A stretch of DNA of 64,000 nt from Acidimicrobiales bacterium (GCA_040219515.1 JAVJSI010000017.1:124001-188000), one strand, 5' to 3'. Counted from the stretch's first letter, positions 35,107-43,993 are shown. Translations and numbers: made by a program. The notes: a model not told the origin generated them from the letters alone.

Positions 35107-36305
35107 CCGACCTGCAACTCCCTCCCACTGCAATCCCGCCCACGGCAGTCCCTTCCACGCCGGCCCCCGACAATCTCGTGCTGTCGCCGGTGAAGCAGAG
35201 CGGTCTCGGCGAACAGATGAAGGCCGGCCTCGACGCGCCGATCTGTCTCACCTGGGAACTGACCTACGCGTGCAACCTCCGGTGCGTGCATTGTCTGTCG
35301 TCGAGCGGACGGCGTGACCCACGCGAGCTCAGCACTGCCGAGGCCGAGGCCGTCATCGACGAGCTCGAGCGCATGCAGGTCTTCTACATCAACATCGGGG
35401 GCGGCGAACCCACCATTCGTCCCGACTTCTGGCATCTCGTCGAGTACGCGGTGGACCACGGTGTCGGGGTCAAGTTCTCCACCAACGGCTCGAAGATCGA
35501 CGCTGCGGTCGCCGAGAAGCTCGCCGGCATGGACTACGTCGACGTCCAGATCTCGATCGACGGCGCCGACGCCGCCACCAACGACGATGTCCGCGGCGAG
35601 GGCTCGTTCGCCACGGCCGTCGCAGCCATGGAGCGCCTCCACGCTGCGGGCTTCGGCGAGTTCAAGATCTCGGTCGTGATGACCCGGCACAACATCCCGC
35701 AGGTCGACGAGTTCAAGGCAATGGCCGACGCCTACGGCGCCCAGCTCCGACTCACCCGCTTCCGCCCCTCGGGGCGGGGCGCCGACAGCTGGCACGAGCT
35801 GCACCCCACCGACCAACAGCAGCGCGACCTCTACCACTGGCTCCTCGACCGGCCCGACGTGCTCACCGGTGACTCGTTCTTCCATCTGTCCGCCCTCGGC
35901 GAGGCGCTCCCCGGACTCAACCTCTGTGGTGCCGGTCGGGTGGTCTGCCTGATCGACCCGCTGGGCGACGTCTACGCCTGCCCGTTCGTGCTCCACGACG
36001 AGTTCCTGGCCGGCAGTGTGCGCGACGAGGGTGGTTTTCAGAAGGTGTGGCAGGAGAGCGAGCTGTTCCGCGAGCTTCGGGAACCCCAATCCGCGGGCGC
36101 GTGCGCATCGTGTGGCCACTTCGACGCCTGTCAGGGCGGCTGCATGGCTGCGAAGTTCTTCACCGGGATCCCGCTCGACGGCCCCGATCCCGAGTGTGTG
36201 CTCGGTCACGGCGAGGCGCTCGTCGAGGCCGCCGATCAGGCCCTACGTCCCGTCGGGCAAGACCACTCTCGGCCGACGCCCGTAGCGTTCCTCGGTCGCA
36301 AGTGA
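35103..36305 (+). CDS. mftC: Mycofactocin radical SAM maturase MftC
   Basis: A 400-residue radical SAM/SPASM enzyme that oxidatively decarboxylates and cross-links the C-terminal Val-Tyr of MftA. The SAM cluster cysteines are Cys57, Cys61 and Cys64 in CNLRCVHC; GGGEPTIRPD follows. The SPASM region carries CGAGRVVC, DVYACPF and CASCGHFDACQGGC with a last Cys in PECVLG, enough for two auxiliary clusters. The N-terminal 40 residues are Pro-rich and variable. ATG 35103 overlaps mftB; its own stop overlaps the GTG of a secreted hydrolase, an unusual next gene because mftD normally follows. Confidence 0.96.
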   Translation: MTDLQLPPTAIPPTAVPSTPAPDNLVLSPVKQSGLGEQMKAGLDAPICLTWELTYACNLRCVHCLSSSGRRDPRELSTAEAEAVIDELERMQVFYINIGGGEPTIRPDFWHLVEYAVDHGVGVKFSTNGSKIDAAVAEKLAGMDYVDVQISIDGADAATNDDVRGEGSFATAVAAMERLHAAGFGEFKISVVMTRHNIPQVDEFKAMADAYGAQLRLTRFRPSGRGADSWHELHPTDQQQRDLYHWLLDRPDVLTGDSFFHLSALGEALPGLNLCGAGRVVCLIDPLGDVYACPFVLHDEFLAGSVRDEGGFQKVWQESELFRELREPQSAGACASCGHFDACQGGCMAAKFFTGIPLDGPDPECVLGHGEALVEAADQALRPVGQDHSRPTPVAFLGRK

Positions 36306-37351
36306 CCATCCGGCTCGCCGCGGCTCTCGCCGTGGTGGCGCTGTGCGGCGTCGCCTGCGGCGACGACTCGGCCGACGCTCCCGAGTCGGCCACGACCACC
36401 GCAGCCGTCGACGATGTCACCTCGACCACAGCCACCTCCACGACGACGCCCACGGCGACCCTGGAGTCGACCGCCCAGGACGCCACGACCACTTCGTCGC
36501 CGGCCCTGGTCGACCCGCTCGGGGTAGGCGGATGCGCGGCCGATCCGGCCGAGACGCGGACCTTCGTCGACGACACGCGCGTGACGCCGGCGACTGCGCA
36601 GTCCGACGAGATCGATTCCCGCACGCTCGACGTGTGGATCGATCGGCCCGCCGGCACGACCGGGGTGCCGCTCGTGATCTTCGCTCATGGCCTCACCGGC
36701 CATCCCCGTTCCCACGAGATGCATCGGCAGTCGCTGGCCGAGGACTGCTTCCTCGTCGTGGCACCGGCGTTCCCACTCACGAACAACGACGTGCCCGGCG
36801 CGGTCGCCAACTCGGGCGACGTCAATGCGCAGATGGTCGATGTGTCCTTCCTCATCGACGAGGTGTTGGCCGACCCCGAGCTGGGCCCGCTCGTCGACCC
36901 CGAGCGCATCGGCGTCATCGGCCACTCGCTCGGTGGCCTCACCACCGCCGGCGCCGCCGTCAGCCCCGAGGGTGATCCTCGTGTCGACGCGGCCGTCGTG
37001 ATGTCGGCCGGTTTCGGACAGGCTCGCGACGACATCTCGGTGATGGTTCTCCACGGCGACAGCGATCCGGTGGTCCCTTACGCCAGCGGTGACGGTTCCT
37101 ATGACCTCCTGACCGGGCGCCGCATGCTCGTCACGCTCTTGGGCGGCGACCACAACACCGGCATCCTCGACGACGATTCCGACCTGGGTGTGCTCGTGCG
37201 CGGCCTGACCGGGGCGTTCTTCGTGCACGAGTTCAGCGGCGAGCCCATGCCCGCGGGGGTGTTCGACGAGCTCCCGCTCGATGCCGTCGACGTCGAGGCC
37301 GGTACCGCCGACGGGGCGCTCGACGACTGGCGCGACTACTTCGCAGCGTGA
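36302..37351 (+). CDS. Lipoprotein alpha/beta hydrolase coupled to mftC
   Basis: A 349-residue secreted hydrolase. The N-terminus is a lipoprotein signal (LAVVALCGVAC, lipid Cys at about residue 19), followed by a Thr/Ser-rich linker to about residue 70 and an alpha/beta-hydrolase domain. Catalytic Ser is in GHSLGGLTT, Asp in LHGDSDPVVPY and His in LLGGDHNTG; the oxyanion region is FAHGLTGHPRSH. It resembles polyester/dienelactone-type hydrolases. GTG 36302 overlaps the mftC stop (GTGA), so its translation is tied to mycofactocin maturation. It may supply an alcohol substrate from an ester outside the cell; that is inference from position. Confidence 0.85.
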   Translation: MTIRLAAALAVVALCGVACGDDSADAPESATTTAAVDDVTSTTATSTTTPTATLESTAQDATTTSSPALVDPLGVGGCAADPAETRTFVDDTRVTPATAQSDEIDSRTLDVWIDRPAGTTGVPLVIFAHGLTGHPRSHEMHRQSLAEDCFLVVAPAFPLTNNDVPGAVANSGDVNAQMVDVSFLIDEVLADPELGPLVDPERIGVIGHSLGGLTTAGAAVSPEGDPRVDAAVVMSAGFGQARDDISVMVLHGDSDPVVPYASGDGSYDLLTGRRMLVTLLGGDHNTGILDDDSDLGVLVRGLTGAFFVHEFSGEPMPAGVFDELPLDAVDVEAGTADGALDDWRDYFAA

Positions 37352-37360
37352 TCGGCGCGG

Positions 37361-37894
37361 CTACGGCCGCTGATCCCGGACCTCTTGTACGCGATCGATC
37401 GCCTCGCGCAGGTCGTGGATCCAGTCGTGCTCGTGCTCGCCGACCAGCCGCACGCACCAGGCCAGGGCCTCACTGCGGCTGCGGGCGATGCCTGCATCGA
37501 TGAGGGTGTCGAGCACCTGCCGTTCCTCGAGTCGCAGGCGGGTCATGGCCGGTGCGTTCACCGTGGTGAAGCGGATCTCGTGATCGCCGCAGACGACGCC
37601 CCAGCTGACGGTGCGACGGAATCGGGCCTCGGCCTCGTCGGCGATGGCCATACGTTGCTCACGGGTGGCCTCGCGGAACGCGGCGATCTGTTGCTCGTGG
37701 CTGAGACCGGCGCCCGGGGGACCGAGGTCGCCGGTCACCAGTATCTCGTCGGCATCGTGGCGCACGGTCAGATCGCTGCTGAACCAGCCGTCGGGAAGTG
37801 CGTCGGCGAACCAGTCGGTCAGCGAGGCGCCGTCGACGGGTGGTGGCGGGGGCGAAGCCTCGCGGCGGGAGCGGGATGTTCGCGGTGGGGTCAT
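37361..37894 (-). CDS. Unknown protein with possible ribbon-helix-helix-like C-terminus
   Basis: A 177-residue protein not recognised. It has a basic, Pro-rich N-terminus (about 1-20), a compact alpha/beta middle part (about 23-110, including VRHDADEILVTGDLGPP and RRTVSWGVVCGDHEIRFT), and a C-terminal segment LEERQVLDTLIDAGIARSRSEALAWCVRLV that resembles the beta-helix-helix of small DNA-binding proteins. No signal or membrane segment is present. It is convergent with the lipoprotein hydrolase (9 bp) and divergent from lon (77 bp), so control of lon or of itself is possible but unproven. Confidence 0.55.
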   Translation of the reverse strand: MTPPRTSRSRREASPPPPPVDGASLTDWFADALPDGWFSSDLTVRHDADEILVTGDLGPPGAGLSHEQQIAAFREATREQRMAIADEAEARFRRTVSWGVVCGDHEIRFTTVNAPAMTRLRLEERQVLDTLIDAGIARSRSEALAWCVRLVGEHEHDWIHDLREAIDRVQEVRDQRP

Positions 37895-37939
37895 GGGAAT
37901 GCCGTCATGGGAATACGGGGCATCCTAGGAGGTTGTAAG

Positions 37940-37974
37940 CATGTAATCAAGCCGTCTCAGGAGTCTGTTACATG
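37940..37974. promoter_or_regulatory. AT-rich inverted repeat before lon
   Basis: CATGTAA (37940-37946) and TTACATG (37968-37974) form inverted 7-bp arms 21 bp apart, the second covering the lon start codon, in an AT-rich patch unusual for this genome (TTGTAAGCATGTAATC). A candidate operator or promoter for lon and the divergent gene. Confidence 0.4.
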
Positions 37975-40314
37975 AGTCACGACACGCCGTCGACCGAATC
38001 CGACCCGACCCGTCCCGCCGGCGCGGTCCGCACCGTCCCCGTCCTTCCCACCAGCGGCGTGGTACTCCCCGAGATGGTCGTGACCATTCGCGTCGAGTCG
38101 GCCGAGGCGGCTGCGGCAGTCGCGGCAGCCGCCGACCACGACGACCATGTCGTCCTGGTGCCGCGCGACCTCGACGCAACCCAGGCCATCGGCACGCTGG
38201 CCCACATCGAGCAACGCGGCCCGCTTCCGGGTGGCGGCGACGGTCTCGTGATCCGGGGCGTCGGTCGCGTGAAGGTCGGCCGCGGTTCACTCGACGGATC
38301 CGGTGCATTGCTGGTCGACGCCACCGAACTCGACCCCGGCGAACCCACCGCGGCCACCGAGGAACTGGCGGCCCGGTATCGCGCCGCGGCCACCCGTCTC
38401 CTCGAGGCCGTCGGTGGTTCGCGGATGGCCCGACTGCTCCACGACGTCGGCGATCCCGGCGCGCTGGCCGACACCATCGCGTGGTGGCCCGAGCTCAGCG
38501 ACGAACAACGGGTCCGGCTGCTCGAGACGGTCGCCACCGATGCTCGGCTCGAGCTCGCCACCGGGTGGGCCGAGGCGGCTGCGGCGGAAGCCGAGGTCTC
38601 CGGCGACATCCACCGGCAGGTGAGCGAGGACCTCGATGCCACCCAGCGCGAGGCGATCCTGCGGCGCCAGATGGCCGCGATCCAGAGCGAGCTGGGCGAG
38701 GGCGACAGCGACGGCGTCGGTGAGTACCGAGTGCAGCTGGCCGCTCGACGTGACGCGGGACTGGCCTCCGAGGTCGGCGACGCCATCGAGAAGGAGATCG
38801 ACCGCCTGGAGCGGGCCGGTGGCCAGAGCCAGGAGTCGGGCTGGATCCGCACCTGGCTCGACACGATGTTCGAGGTGCCATGGACCGACCGCACCGAGGA
38901 CGATCTCGACCTCGAACGCGCTCGCGCGGTGCTCGACGCCGACCACACCGGTCTCGACGACGTGAAGGAACGCATCATCGAGTTCCTGGCCGTGCGCCGG
39001 CTTCGGGAGGAACGGGCCGTCGATCGCGCCGCGGGGCGCGGCGGGACCATCCTGGCGTTGGCCGGTCCCCCCGGCGTGGGCAAGACCTCGCTGGGCCGCT
39101 CGGTGGCCCGCACGCTCGGTCGCGAGTTCGTGCGGATGTCGCTCGGCGGCATCCACGATGAGGCCGAGATCCGCGGTCACCGGCGGACCTATGTCGGCGC
39201 CCGACCCGGTCGCATCGTCCGGGCGCTCACCGAGGCCGGCGCCATGAACCCGGTCGTCCTGCTCGACGAGATCGACAAGATCGGCAGTGACTACCGGGGC
39301 GACCCGTCGGCTGCGTTGCTCGAGGTGCTCGACCCTGCGCAGAACGACACGTTCCGCGACCACTATCTCGAGGTCGATCTCGATCTGAGCGACGTGGTGT
39401 TCATCGCCACGGCCAACGAGATCGAACGCCTCCCGGCCGCCCTGCTCGACCGGATGGAGGTCATCCGTCTCCGGGGCTACAGCGAGGACGAGAAGGTCGC
39501 GATCGCCCGTGACCACCTACTGCCCCGCCTCTACGAAGAGAACGCGGTCCGGCCCAAGGAGGTCGTGATCTCCGACGATCTCGTGAAGACGATCGTTGGC
39601 GACTACACGAGGGAAGCCGGCGTGCGCTCGCTCGAACGGCGTCTCGATCGGTTGATCCGGCGCGCCGCGACCAAAGTCGCGACCGGCGCCGACGAAGTGA
39701 TCGTCGTCACCGACGAGGAGCTGATCGACGCGCTCGGCCGGCCCGCATTGCGCGAGGACCCGGTCGATCGCACGGTCGACCCGGGCGTGGCCACCGGGCT
39801 CGCCGTCACCGGCGCCGGCGGCGACGTACTCTTCGTCGAGACGGCGGTGATGCCCGGCGACGGCGGCCTCACCCTCACGGGCCAGCTCGGCGACGTGATG
39901 CAGGAGTCGGCGCAGATCGCGCTGAGTTTCCTGCGGGCCAACGGCGAGCGGCTGGGCATCGAGCTGCCCGACGACCGGCGTGTCCACGTCCACTTTCCGG
40001 CCGGTGCGGTTCCCAAGGACGGACCGTCGGCCGGCGTCACCATGACGGTGGCGCTGGTGAGTCTGCTGAGCGGACGACGGGTGCGTGGCGACGTGGCCAT
40101 GACCGGCGAGGTCACCCTCCAGGGCCGGGTCCTGCCCATCGGCGGCGTGAAGGAGAAGGTGCTCGCCGCGCATAGAGCGGGGGTCACCCACGTGATCCTG
40201 CCCATCGCCAACGAGGGCGATGTCGACGACATCCCGCAGGCCGTGCGCGATGACGTGACCATCCACCTGGTCACCCGGGTGGAAGAAGCCGTCGAACTCG
40301 CCCTTGTCGCCTGA
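37972..40314 (+). CDS. lon: ATP-dependent Lon protease
   Basis: A 780-residue Lon (LonA) protease that unfolds and degrades damaged and regulatory proteins. The N-terminal substrate domain (about 20-300) is followed by the AAA+ module with Walker A GPPGVGKTS starting at about residue 365 and Walker B VVLLDEIDKIG. The protease domain carries catalytic Ser686 in PKDGPSAGV and Lys727 in GGVKEKVLAA. The length is normal. It stands alone between a divergent unknown gene and a terminator-like hairpin. Heat or stress control is expected, but no clear HrcA or HspR site was recognised; a candidate inverted repeat covers the start. Confidence 0.97.
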   Translation: MSHDTPSTESDPTRPAGAVRTVPVLPTSGVVLPEMVVTIRVESAEAAAAVAAAADHDDHVVLVPRDLDATQAIGTLAHIEQRGPLPGGGDGLVIRGVGRVKVGRGSLDGSGALLVDATELDPGEPTAATEELAARYRAAATRLLEAVGGSRMARLLHDVGDPGALADTIAWWPELSDEQRVRLLETVATDARLELATGWAEAAAAEAEVSGDIHRQVSEDLDATQREAILRRQMAAIQSELGEGDSDGVGEYRVQLAARRDAGLASEVGDAIEKEIDRLERAGGQSQESGWIRTWLDTMFEVPWTDRTEDDLDLERARAVLDADHTGLDDVKERIIEFLAVRRLREERAVDRAAGRGGTILALAGPPGVGKTSLGRSVARTLGREFVRMSLGGIHDEAEIRGHRRTYVGARPGRIVRALTEAGAMNPVVLLDEIDKIGSDYRGDPSAALLEVLDPAQNDTFRDHYLEVDLDLSDVVFIATANEIERLPAALLDRMEVIRLRGYSEDEKVAIARDHLLPRLYEENAVRPKEVVISDDLVKTIVGDYTREAGVRSLERRLDRLIRRAATKVATGADEVIVVTDEELIDALGRPALREDPVDRTVDPGVATGLAVTGAGGDVLFVETAVMPGDGGLTLTGQLGDVMQESAQIALSFLRANGERLGIELPDDRRVHVHFPAGAVPKDGPSAGVTMTVALVSLLSGRRVRGDVAMTGEVTLQGRVLPIGGVKEKVLAAHRAGVTHVILPIANEGDVDDIPQAVRDDVTIHLVTRVEEAVELALVA

Positions 40315-40332
40315 GCAACGCGAGGCGTTGCT
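40314..40332. terminator. Terminator-like hairpin after lon
   Basis: AGCAACGC-GAG-GCGTTGCT, a perfect 8-bp stem beginning at the last base of the lon stop, between convergent genes. No U-tract. Confidence 0.5.
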
Positions 40333-40342
40333 GAAGCGTTGC

Positions 40343-41047
40343 CTAGCGGCGGCTGAGGAGGCTCAGCACGTACCAGAACATCGTCATCACTGACGAGAAG
40401 AGCCCGAGCGCCGCGGCAACGTGGGCCTGCGACGGGTACTTCCGGATGATGGTCTGGGTCTGGTAGAGGATCGCCACGCCCGAAAGGGCGATCATGGCGA
40501 CCGAGAACCAGACGCCGAGGTTGAAGCCGAAGAGGATCGCACCGAGGATCAACACCCCGGCCACGACGAATCCGTACATCACCATGGGCCGCAGGAACGA
40601 GAGGTCCTTGCGGGTGACGAAGCCGACCACGGTGAGGCCGGCGAAGGCGACACCGGTGATCAGGGCGGCGGCGGCCACCGTGGTGCCGCCGTCCTGTGTG
40701 CGAAAGACGTAGTGGAGCATCGGCGCGAACAGCACCGCGTAGACGAGGGCCGAACCGAACAGGCCCGCGTACTGCTTCTGGGGGTTGAGGAGGTCCGCTG
40801 CCGCGTTGGCCGCGATCCACTGGCCGACCATGAAGAGACCCAGGATGAGCAGCCAGGTCATGCCGCCGCCGCTGCTCACGAAATCGTAGATGCTCTCGGC
40901 GATCGGCGTATTGAGGAAAATCGCCTCGATGCCGGCGAACACGAGGATCGCGGCCATCAGGTGTTGGTACACCCGCACCACGAAATCGCCGCGGGCCTCG
41001 TCGTCGAGAACGGCTACCGGTCGGAGGTCGAGTTCGCCATAGGACAT
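40343..41047 (-). CDS. Bax inhibitor-1/YccA family membrane protein
   Basis: A 234-residue protein with seven predicted membrane helices and the family signature near the end (FSVAMIALSGVAILYQTQTIIRKYP). Homologs are pH-sensitive calcium leak channels or regulators of membrane proteases such as FtsH; the role in actinobacteria is unclear. The start is ATG 41047. It is convergent with lon, a suggestive but not decisive neighbour. The 167 bp upstream, to the CoA-transferase gene, hold no recognisable gene. Confidence 0.88.
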   Translation of the reverse strand: MSYGELDLRPVAVLDDEARGDFVVRVYQHLMAAILVFAGIEAIFLNTPIAESIYDFVSSGGGMTWLLILGLFMVGQWIAANAAADLLNPQKQYAGLFGSALVYAVLFAPMLHYVFRTQDGGTTVAAAALITGVAFAGLTVVGFVTRKDLSFLRPMVMYGFVVAGVLILGAILFGFNLGVWFSVAMIALSGVAILYQTQTIIRKYPSQAHVAAALGLFSSVMTMFWYVLSLLSRR

Positions 41048-41214
41048 GTTTCCAGTCTACCGCTTGCGCGGGCGCACAGCCGTTCGGGACGCACCGCCGT
41101 TCGGGGCGCCCGACCCGGAGGTCGATCTCTGGAGTGCCTTTCTCGACCTGGCCCCCGACACGTCGCGATGCCGGAGTTCCGTGGCTGGAGGAGCCGGAGC
41201 GATTCGCCCTACGT

Positions 41215-42435
41215 CTACTCGTCCAACGCCGGGGCGCCGGGTGCCGAGGACTCCGGCGCCTTGATCACTCCGGCGTCCAGCAGGGCTCGTCGCTGTTCCG
41301 CGGTGATGCCGATCTCGGCGAGAACCTCGTCGACGTGTTCGTTGAGAACCGGGGCCGATGCCTTGAACGGCGGCGGCGTTGCGCTGAAGGTGGCGGACAT
41401 GCGAGGGCTGCGGATACGGCCGGCCGTCTCGTGCTCCCACTCGACGAACGTACCGCTGTGCACGATCTGCGGATCGGTGGGCAGATCCTCCATCTGATTC
41501 ACGTGACCGCACGGCACCGAGTTCTCGTGCATGCGCGGCAGGAGGTCGGCGAGCTTCCATTCGAGGAACGCGTTGCCGAGCAGTGCCCCGAGTTCCTCTC
41601 GATGCTCCTGGCGATACTGCGCGTCGCCGTAGGTGTCCATCCACTCCGGGTGACCGAGTGCGGTGAAGAGGCCGCGGAACTGCTCGTCGGAGATGACGAA
41701 GTAGACGAGGTGGCCGTCGGCACATTCGCTGAGTGTGTAGATCTGGCTGAGACGGAAGCTGGGCGGGATGTCGGGATCGAGCATGGTGTCGGCCATGCCG
41801 CCGTCGGGCCAGAGGAACTGCACGGCGATGTCGAGCATCGAGAGCTCGATGTGCTGGCCGCCCTTGCCTTCAGCGCGGGCGAAGAGCGCGCTGGTGATGG
41901 CGAGCGCGGCCATCCACGCGGCGGCCTTGTCGACCACGCCGTTGCGTACGAGATCGGGAATCGGGACCTGCGGGTTGACCTGCAGGGCGACATAGCCGGC
42001 CATTGCCTGGATGATCGGGTCGTAGACGGCCCGGTCGGCATACGGGCCGGTGGCGCCGTAGCCCGACATCGAGCAGTAGATGATGTCGGGATTGACGGCC
42101 GAGCTGCCGTCCCATCCGACGCCCAGGCGTTCCATCACGCCGGGGCGCATGTTCTGCACCACGACATCGGCGTCCTTGATCATCTCGAGCACGAGGTCGC
42201 GACCGTCTGGTTGCGCGATGTCGATCTGTATCGAGCGCTTTCCCCGGTTGTTGCTGACCACCGAACTGTTGAGTCCGCCCTTCGAGAACTGGGCGAGCCG
42301 GGTGAGATCGCCGAACGCCGGAGGCTCGACCTTGATCACCTCGGCCCCCAGGTCGCTGAGCAACATGCAGGCCAGCGGACCAGCGATCACTTGGGTCATG
42401 TCGATGACCTTGATTCCCTCGAGCGGGCCGGGCAT
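41215..42435 (-). CDS. CaiB/BaiF (family III) CoA-transferase
   Basis: A 406-residue family III CoA-transferase that moves CoA between carboxylic acids through a covalent aspartyl-CoA. The opening is LEGIKVIDMTQVIAGPLACMLLSDLGAEVIKVE, then GKRSIQIDIAQPDGRDL, and the probable nucleophile Asp lies in RNGVVDKAAAWMAALAITSAL. The substrate is unknown. ATG 42435 has a GGGAG site upstream. It is divergent from a small MT0933-like gene with a palindrome in the shared region. It fits the degradative theme next to mftD, where alcohol or acid intermediates would be activated to CoA esters. Confidence 0.9.
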   Translation of the reverse strand: MPGPLEGIKVIDMTQVIAGPLACMLLSDLGAEVIKVEPPAFGDLTRLAQFSKGGLNSSVVSNNRGKRSIQIDIAQPDGRDLVLEMIKDADVVVQNMRPGVMERLGVGWDGSSAVNPDIIYCSMSGYGATGPYADRAVYDPIIQAMAGYVALQVNPQVPIPDLVRNGVVDKAAAWMAALAITSALFARAEGKGGQHIELSMLDIAVQFLWPDGGMADTMLDPDIPPSFRLSQIYTLSECADGHLVYFVISDEQFRGLFTALGHPEWMDTYGDAQYRQEHREELGALLGNAFLEWKLADLLPRMHENSVPCGHVNQMEDLPTDPQIVHSGTFVEWEHETAGRIRSPRMSATFSATPPPFKASAPVLNEHVDEVLAEIGITAEQRRALLDAGVIKAPESSAPGAPALDE

Positions 42436-42489
42436 CGGCACTCCCTTCTTCGGTGAATCGGACAATAGCGGGTAGTGTCGAATCGTAGT

Positions 42490-42507
42490 TTTGACCACGA
42501 GGTCAAA
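42490..42507. promoter_or_regulatory. TTTGACC-N4-GGTCAAA operator candidate
   Basis: Perfect 7-bp inverted arms with a 4-bp centre between the divergent CoA-transferase and the MT0933-like gene. The shape resembles binding sites of GntR- or TetR-type regulators of fatty-acid metabolism. No matching regulator gene is adjacent. Confidence 0.6.
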
Positions 42508-42526
42508 TCGAAGACCAGGAGGCCCC

Positions 42527-42709
42527 ATGGGCATTCTCGACAAGATCAAGGGCCTTGTGGGCGGCAACGCCGGCAAGGTGGAAGGCGCCATCGACAAGGC
42601 CGCCGACGTCGCCAAGGACAAGCTCCCCGATGAGCACGATGGCAAGGTCGACCAGGCCGCCGACAAGGCGAAGGACGTCATCGACGGCCTGAGCGGCGAC
42701 GAGGCCTGA
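42527..42709 (+). CDS. MT0933-like antitoxin-family protein, orphan
   Basis: A 60-residue, Lys/Asp/Ala-rich helical protein beginning MGILDKIKGLVGG, with two related segments (AIDKAADVAKDKL and KVDQAADKAKDVI). This matches the MT0933/Rv0909-like family annotated as antitoxins. No toxin gene lies on either side, so an independent stress or LEA-like role is equally possible. GGAGG at 42518-42522 precedes the ATG. It has its own palindromic operator candidate and an intrinsic terminator, so it is a single-gene transcription unit. Confidence 0.75.
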   Translation: MGILDKIKGLVGGNAGKVEGAIDKAADVAKDKLPDEHDGKVDQAADKAKDVIDGLSGDEA

Positions 42710-42728
42710 GTCTCTTCGTGTCGATGAA

Positions 42729-42753
42729 CCGCGCCCTGCGGGGCGCGGTTTTT
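42729..42753 (+). terminator. Intrinsic terminator
   Basis: CCGCGCCC-tgcg-GGGCGCGG followed by TTTTT. It ends the MT0933-like transcript before mftD. Confidence 0.9.
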
Positions 42754-42823
42754 CGCGTCCGGCGGGCACACGCGTTGCCGCCGCTCGGCGGTACCGTCGA
42801 CAGTCGGACGAGAGGGCACGAGC

Positions 42824-43993
42824 GTGGGTAATCCTTGGTTTGAAACGGTCGCAATCGCTCAGCAGCGTGCGAAGAAACGAATCCCGAAGTCGGTCTACGG
42901 CGCACTGATCGCCGGTTCCGAAGCCGGCATCTCGATGAACGACAACGTGACGGCCTTCAACGAGTTGGGTTTCCGCCCGGTCACCGCCGGCCAGGCGGCT
43001 GAGCGCACGATCGATGTCAACGTCATGGGCCAGCCGGCGTCGATGCCGGTGATCATCTCGCCCACCGGCGTGCAGGCCGTTCACCCCGACGGCGAGGTGG
43101 CGGTCGCTCGCGCCTCCGCCAACCGTGGTGTCCCCATGGGCCTGAGCTCGTTCGGCTCGAAGCCGGTCGAAGAAGTGGCCGCCGCCAACCCGCAGCTGTT
43201 CTTCCAGCTCTACTGGGCCGGTGATCGAGACTCGATGATCGCCCGCATGGAGCGCGCCAAGGCTGCCGGCGCGGTCGGCCTCATCCTCACCCTCGACTGG
43301 TCGTTCTCCCATGGTCGCGACTGGGGCAGCCCGGCGATCCCGCAGGCGTTCACCGTCAAGGAACTGCTGCCCCACGTGCCCGATGTGATCAAGAAGCCTC
43401 GCTATGCGTGGGAATGGGCCAAGTCACGTCAGATCCCGTTGCTCACCGTCCCCAACTTCGTCACCGGCGACGACGAGCCCCCGGTTTTCTTCGAGGCCTA
43501 CGGCACCTGGATGGGGACGCCGCCGCCCACCTGGGACGACGTCGCCTGGCTGCGTTCGCAGTGGGACGGGCCGTTCATGGTGAAGGGCGTCGTGCGGGCC
43601 GACGAGGCCCGCCGGGCGGTCGATGCCGGCGCCACCTGCGTGTCGGTGTCCAACCACGGCGGCAACAACGTCGACGGCGCCCCGGCATCGATCCGCATGC
43701 TGCCCGAGATCGTCGCCGCCGTCGGTGATCAGATCGAGGTCGTCCTCGACGGTGGTGTCCGACGCGGCTCCGATGTCGTCAAGGCCTGTGCCCTCGGCGC
43801 CGACGCGGTGCTCATCGGGCGCGCCTACCTCTGGGGCTTGGCGGCCAACGGCCAGGCCGGGGTCGAGAACGTCCTCGACATCCTGCGTGGCGGTATCGAC
43901 GCAACCCTGCGCGGTATCGGCGTCGACTCGATCGCCGACCTCACCCCCGACGACCTCATCGTCCCCGACAACTTCTCCCCACCCCCCACCTGA
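42824..43993 (+). CDS. mftD: MftD, FMN-dependent mycofactocin synthase component
   Basis: A 389-residue FMN enzyme of the lactate/glycolate oxidase fold. In the known pathway it oxidatively deaminates the released cyclised dipeptide (AHDP) to pre-mycofactocin, the redox-active form. The opening WFETVAIAQQRAKKRIPKSVYGALIAGSEAG is typical of MftD. The active-site His278 is in SNHGGNNVDGAP, where NN replaces the RQ of general lactate oxidases and so supports MftD. VVLDGGVRRGSDVVKAC and GADAVLIGRAY form the phosphate site. It starts with GTG 42824. It stands apart from mftABC by 6.5 kb and has its own promoter region behind the terminator at 42753. Confidence 0.94.
   Translation: MGNPWFETVAIAQQRAKKRIPKSVYGALIAGSEAGISMNDNVTAFNELGFRPVTAGQAAERTIDVNVMGQPASMPVIISPTGVQAVHPDGEVAVARASANRGVPMGLSSFGSKPVEEVAAANPQLFFQLYWAGDRDSMIARMERAKAAGAVGLILTLDWSFSHGRDWGSPAIPQAFTVKELLPHVPDVIKKPRYAWEWAKSRQIPLLTVPNFVTGDDEPPVFFEAYGTWMGTPPPTWDDVAWLRSQWDGPFMVKGVVRADEARRAVDAGATCVSVSNHGGNNVDGAPASIRMLPEIVAAVGDQIEVVLDGGVRRGSDVVKACALGADAVLIGRAYLWGLAANGQAGVENVLDILRGGIDATLRGIGVDSIADLTPDDLIVPDNFSPPPT

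Noticed and set aside
41046-41264. Small plus-strand gene of 72 codons between the Bax inhibitor and CoA-transferase genes
   Set aside because: No ribosome binding site or family features; antisense to the end of the CoA-transferase gene and Pro/Arg-rich.
42527-42709. Complete toxin-antitoxin module
   Set aside because: No toxin-sized gene lies next to the MT0933-like gene; neighbours are a CoA-transferase and mftD.
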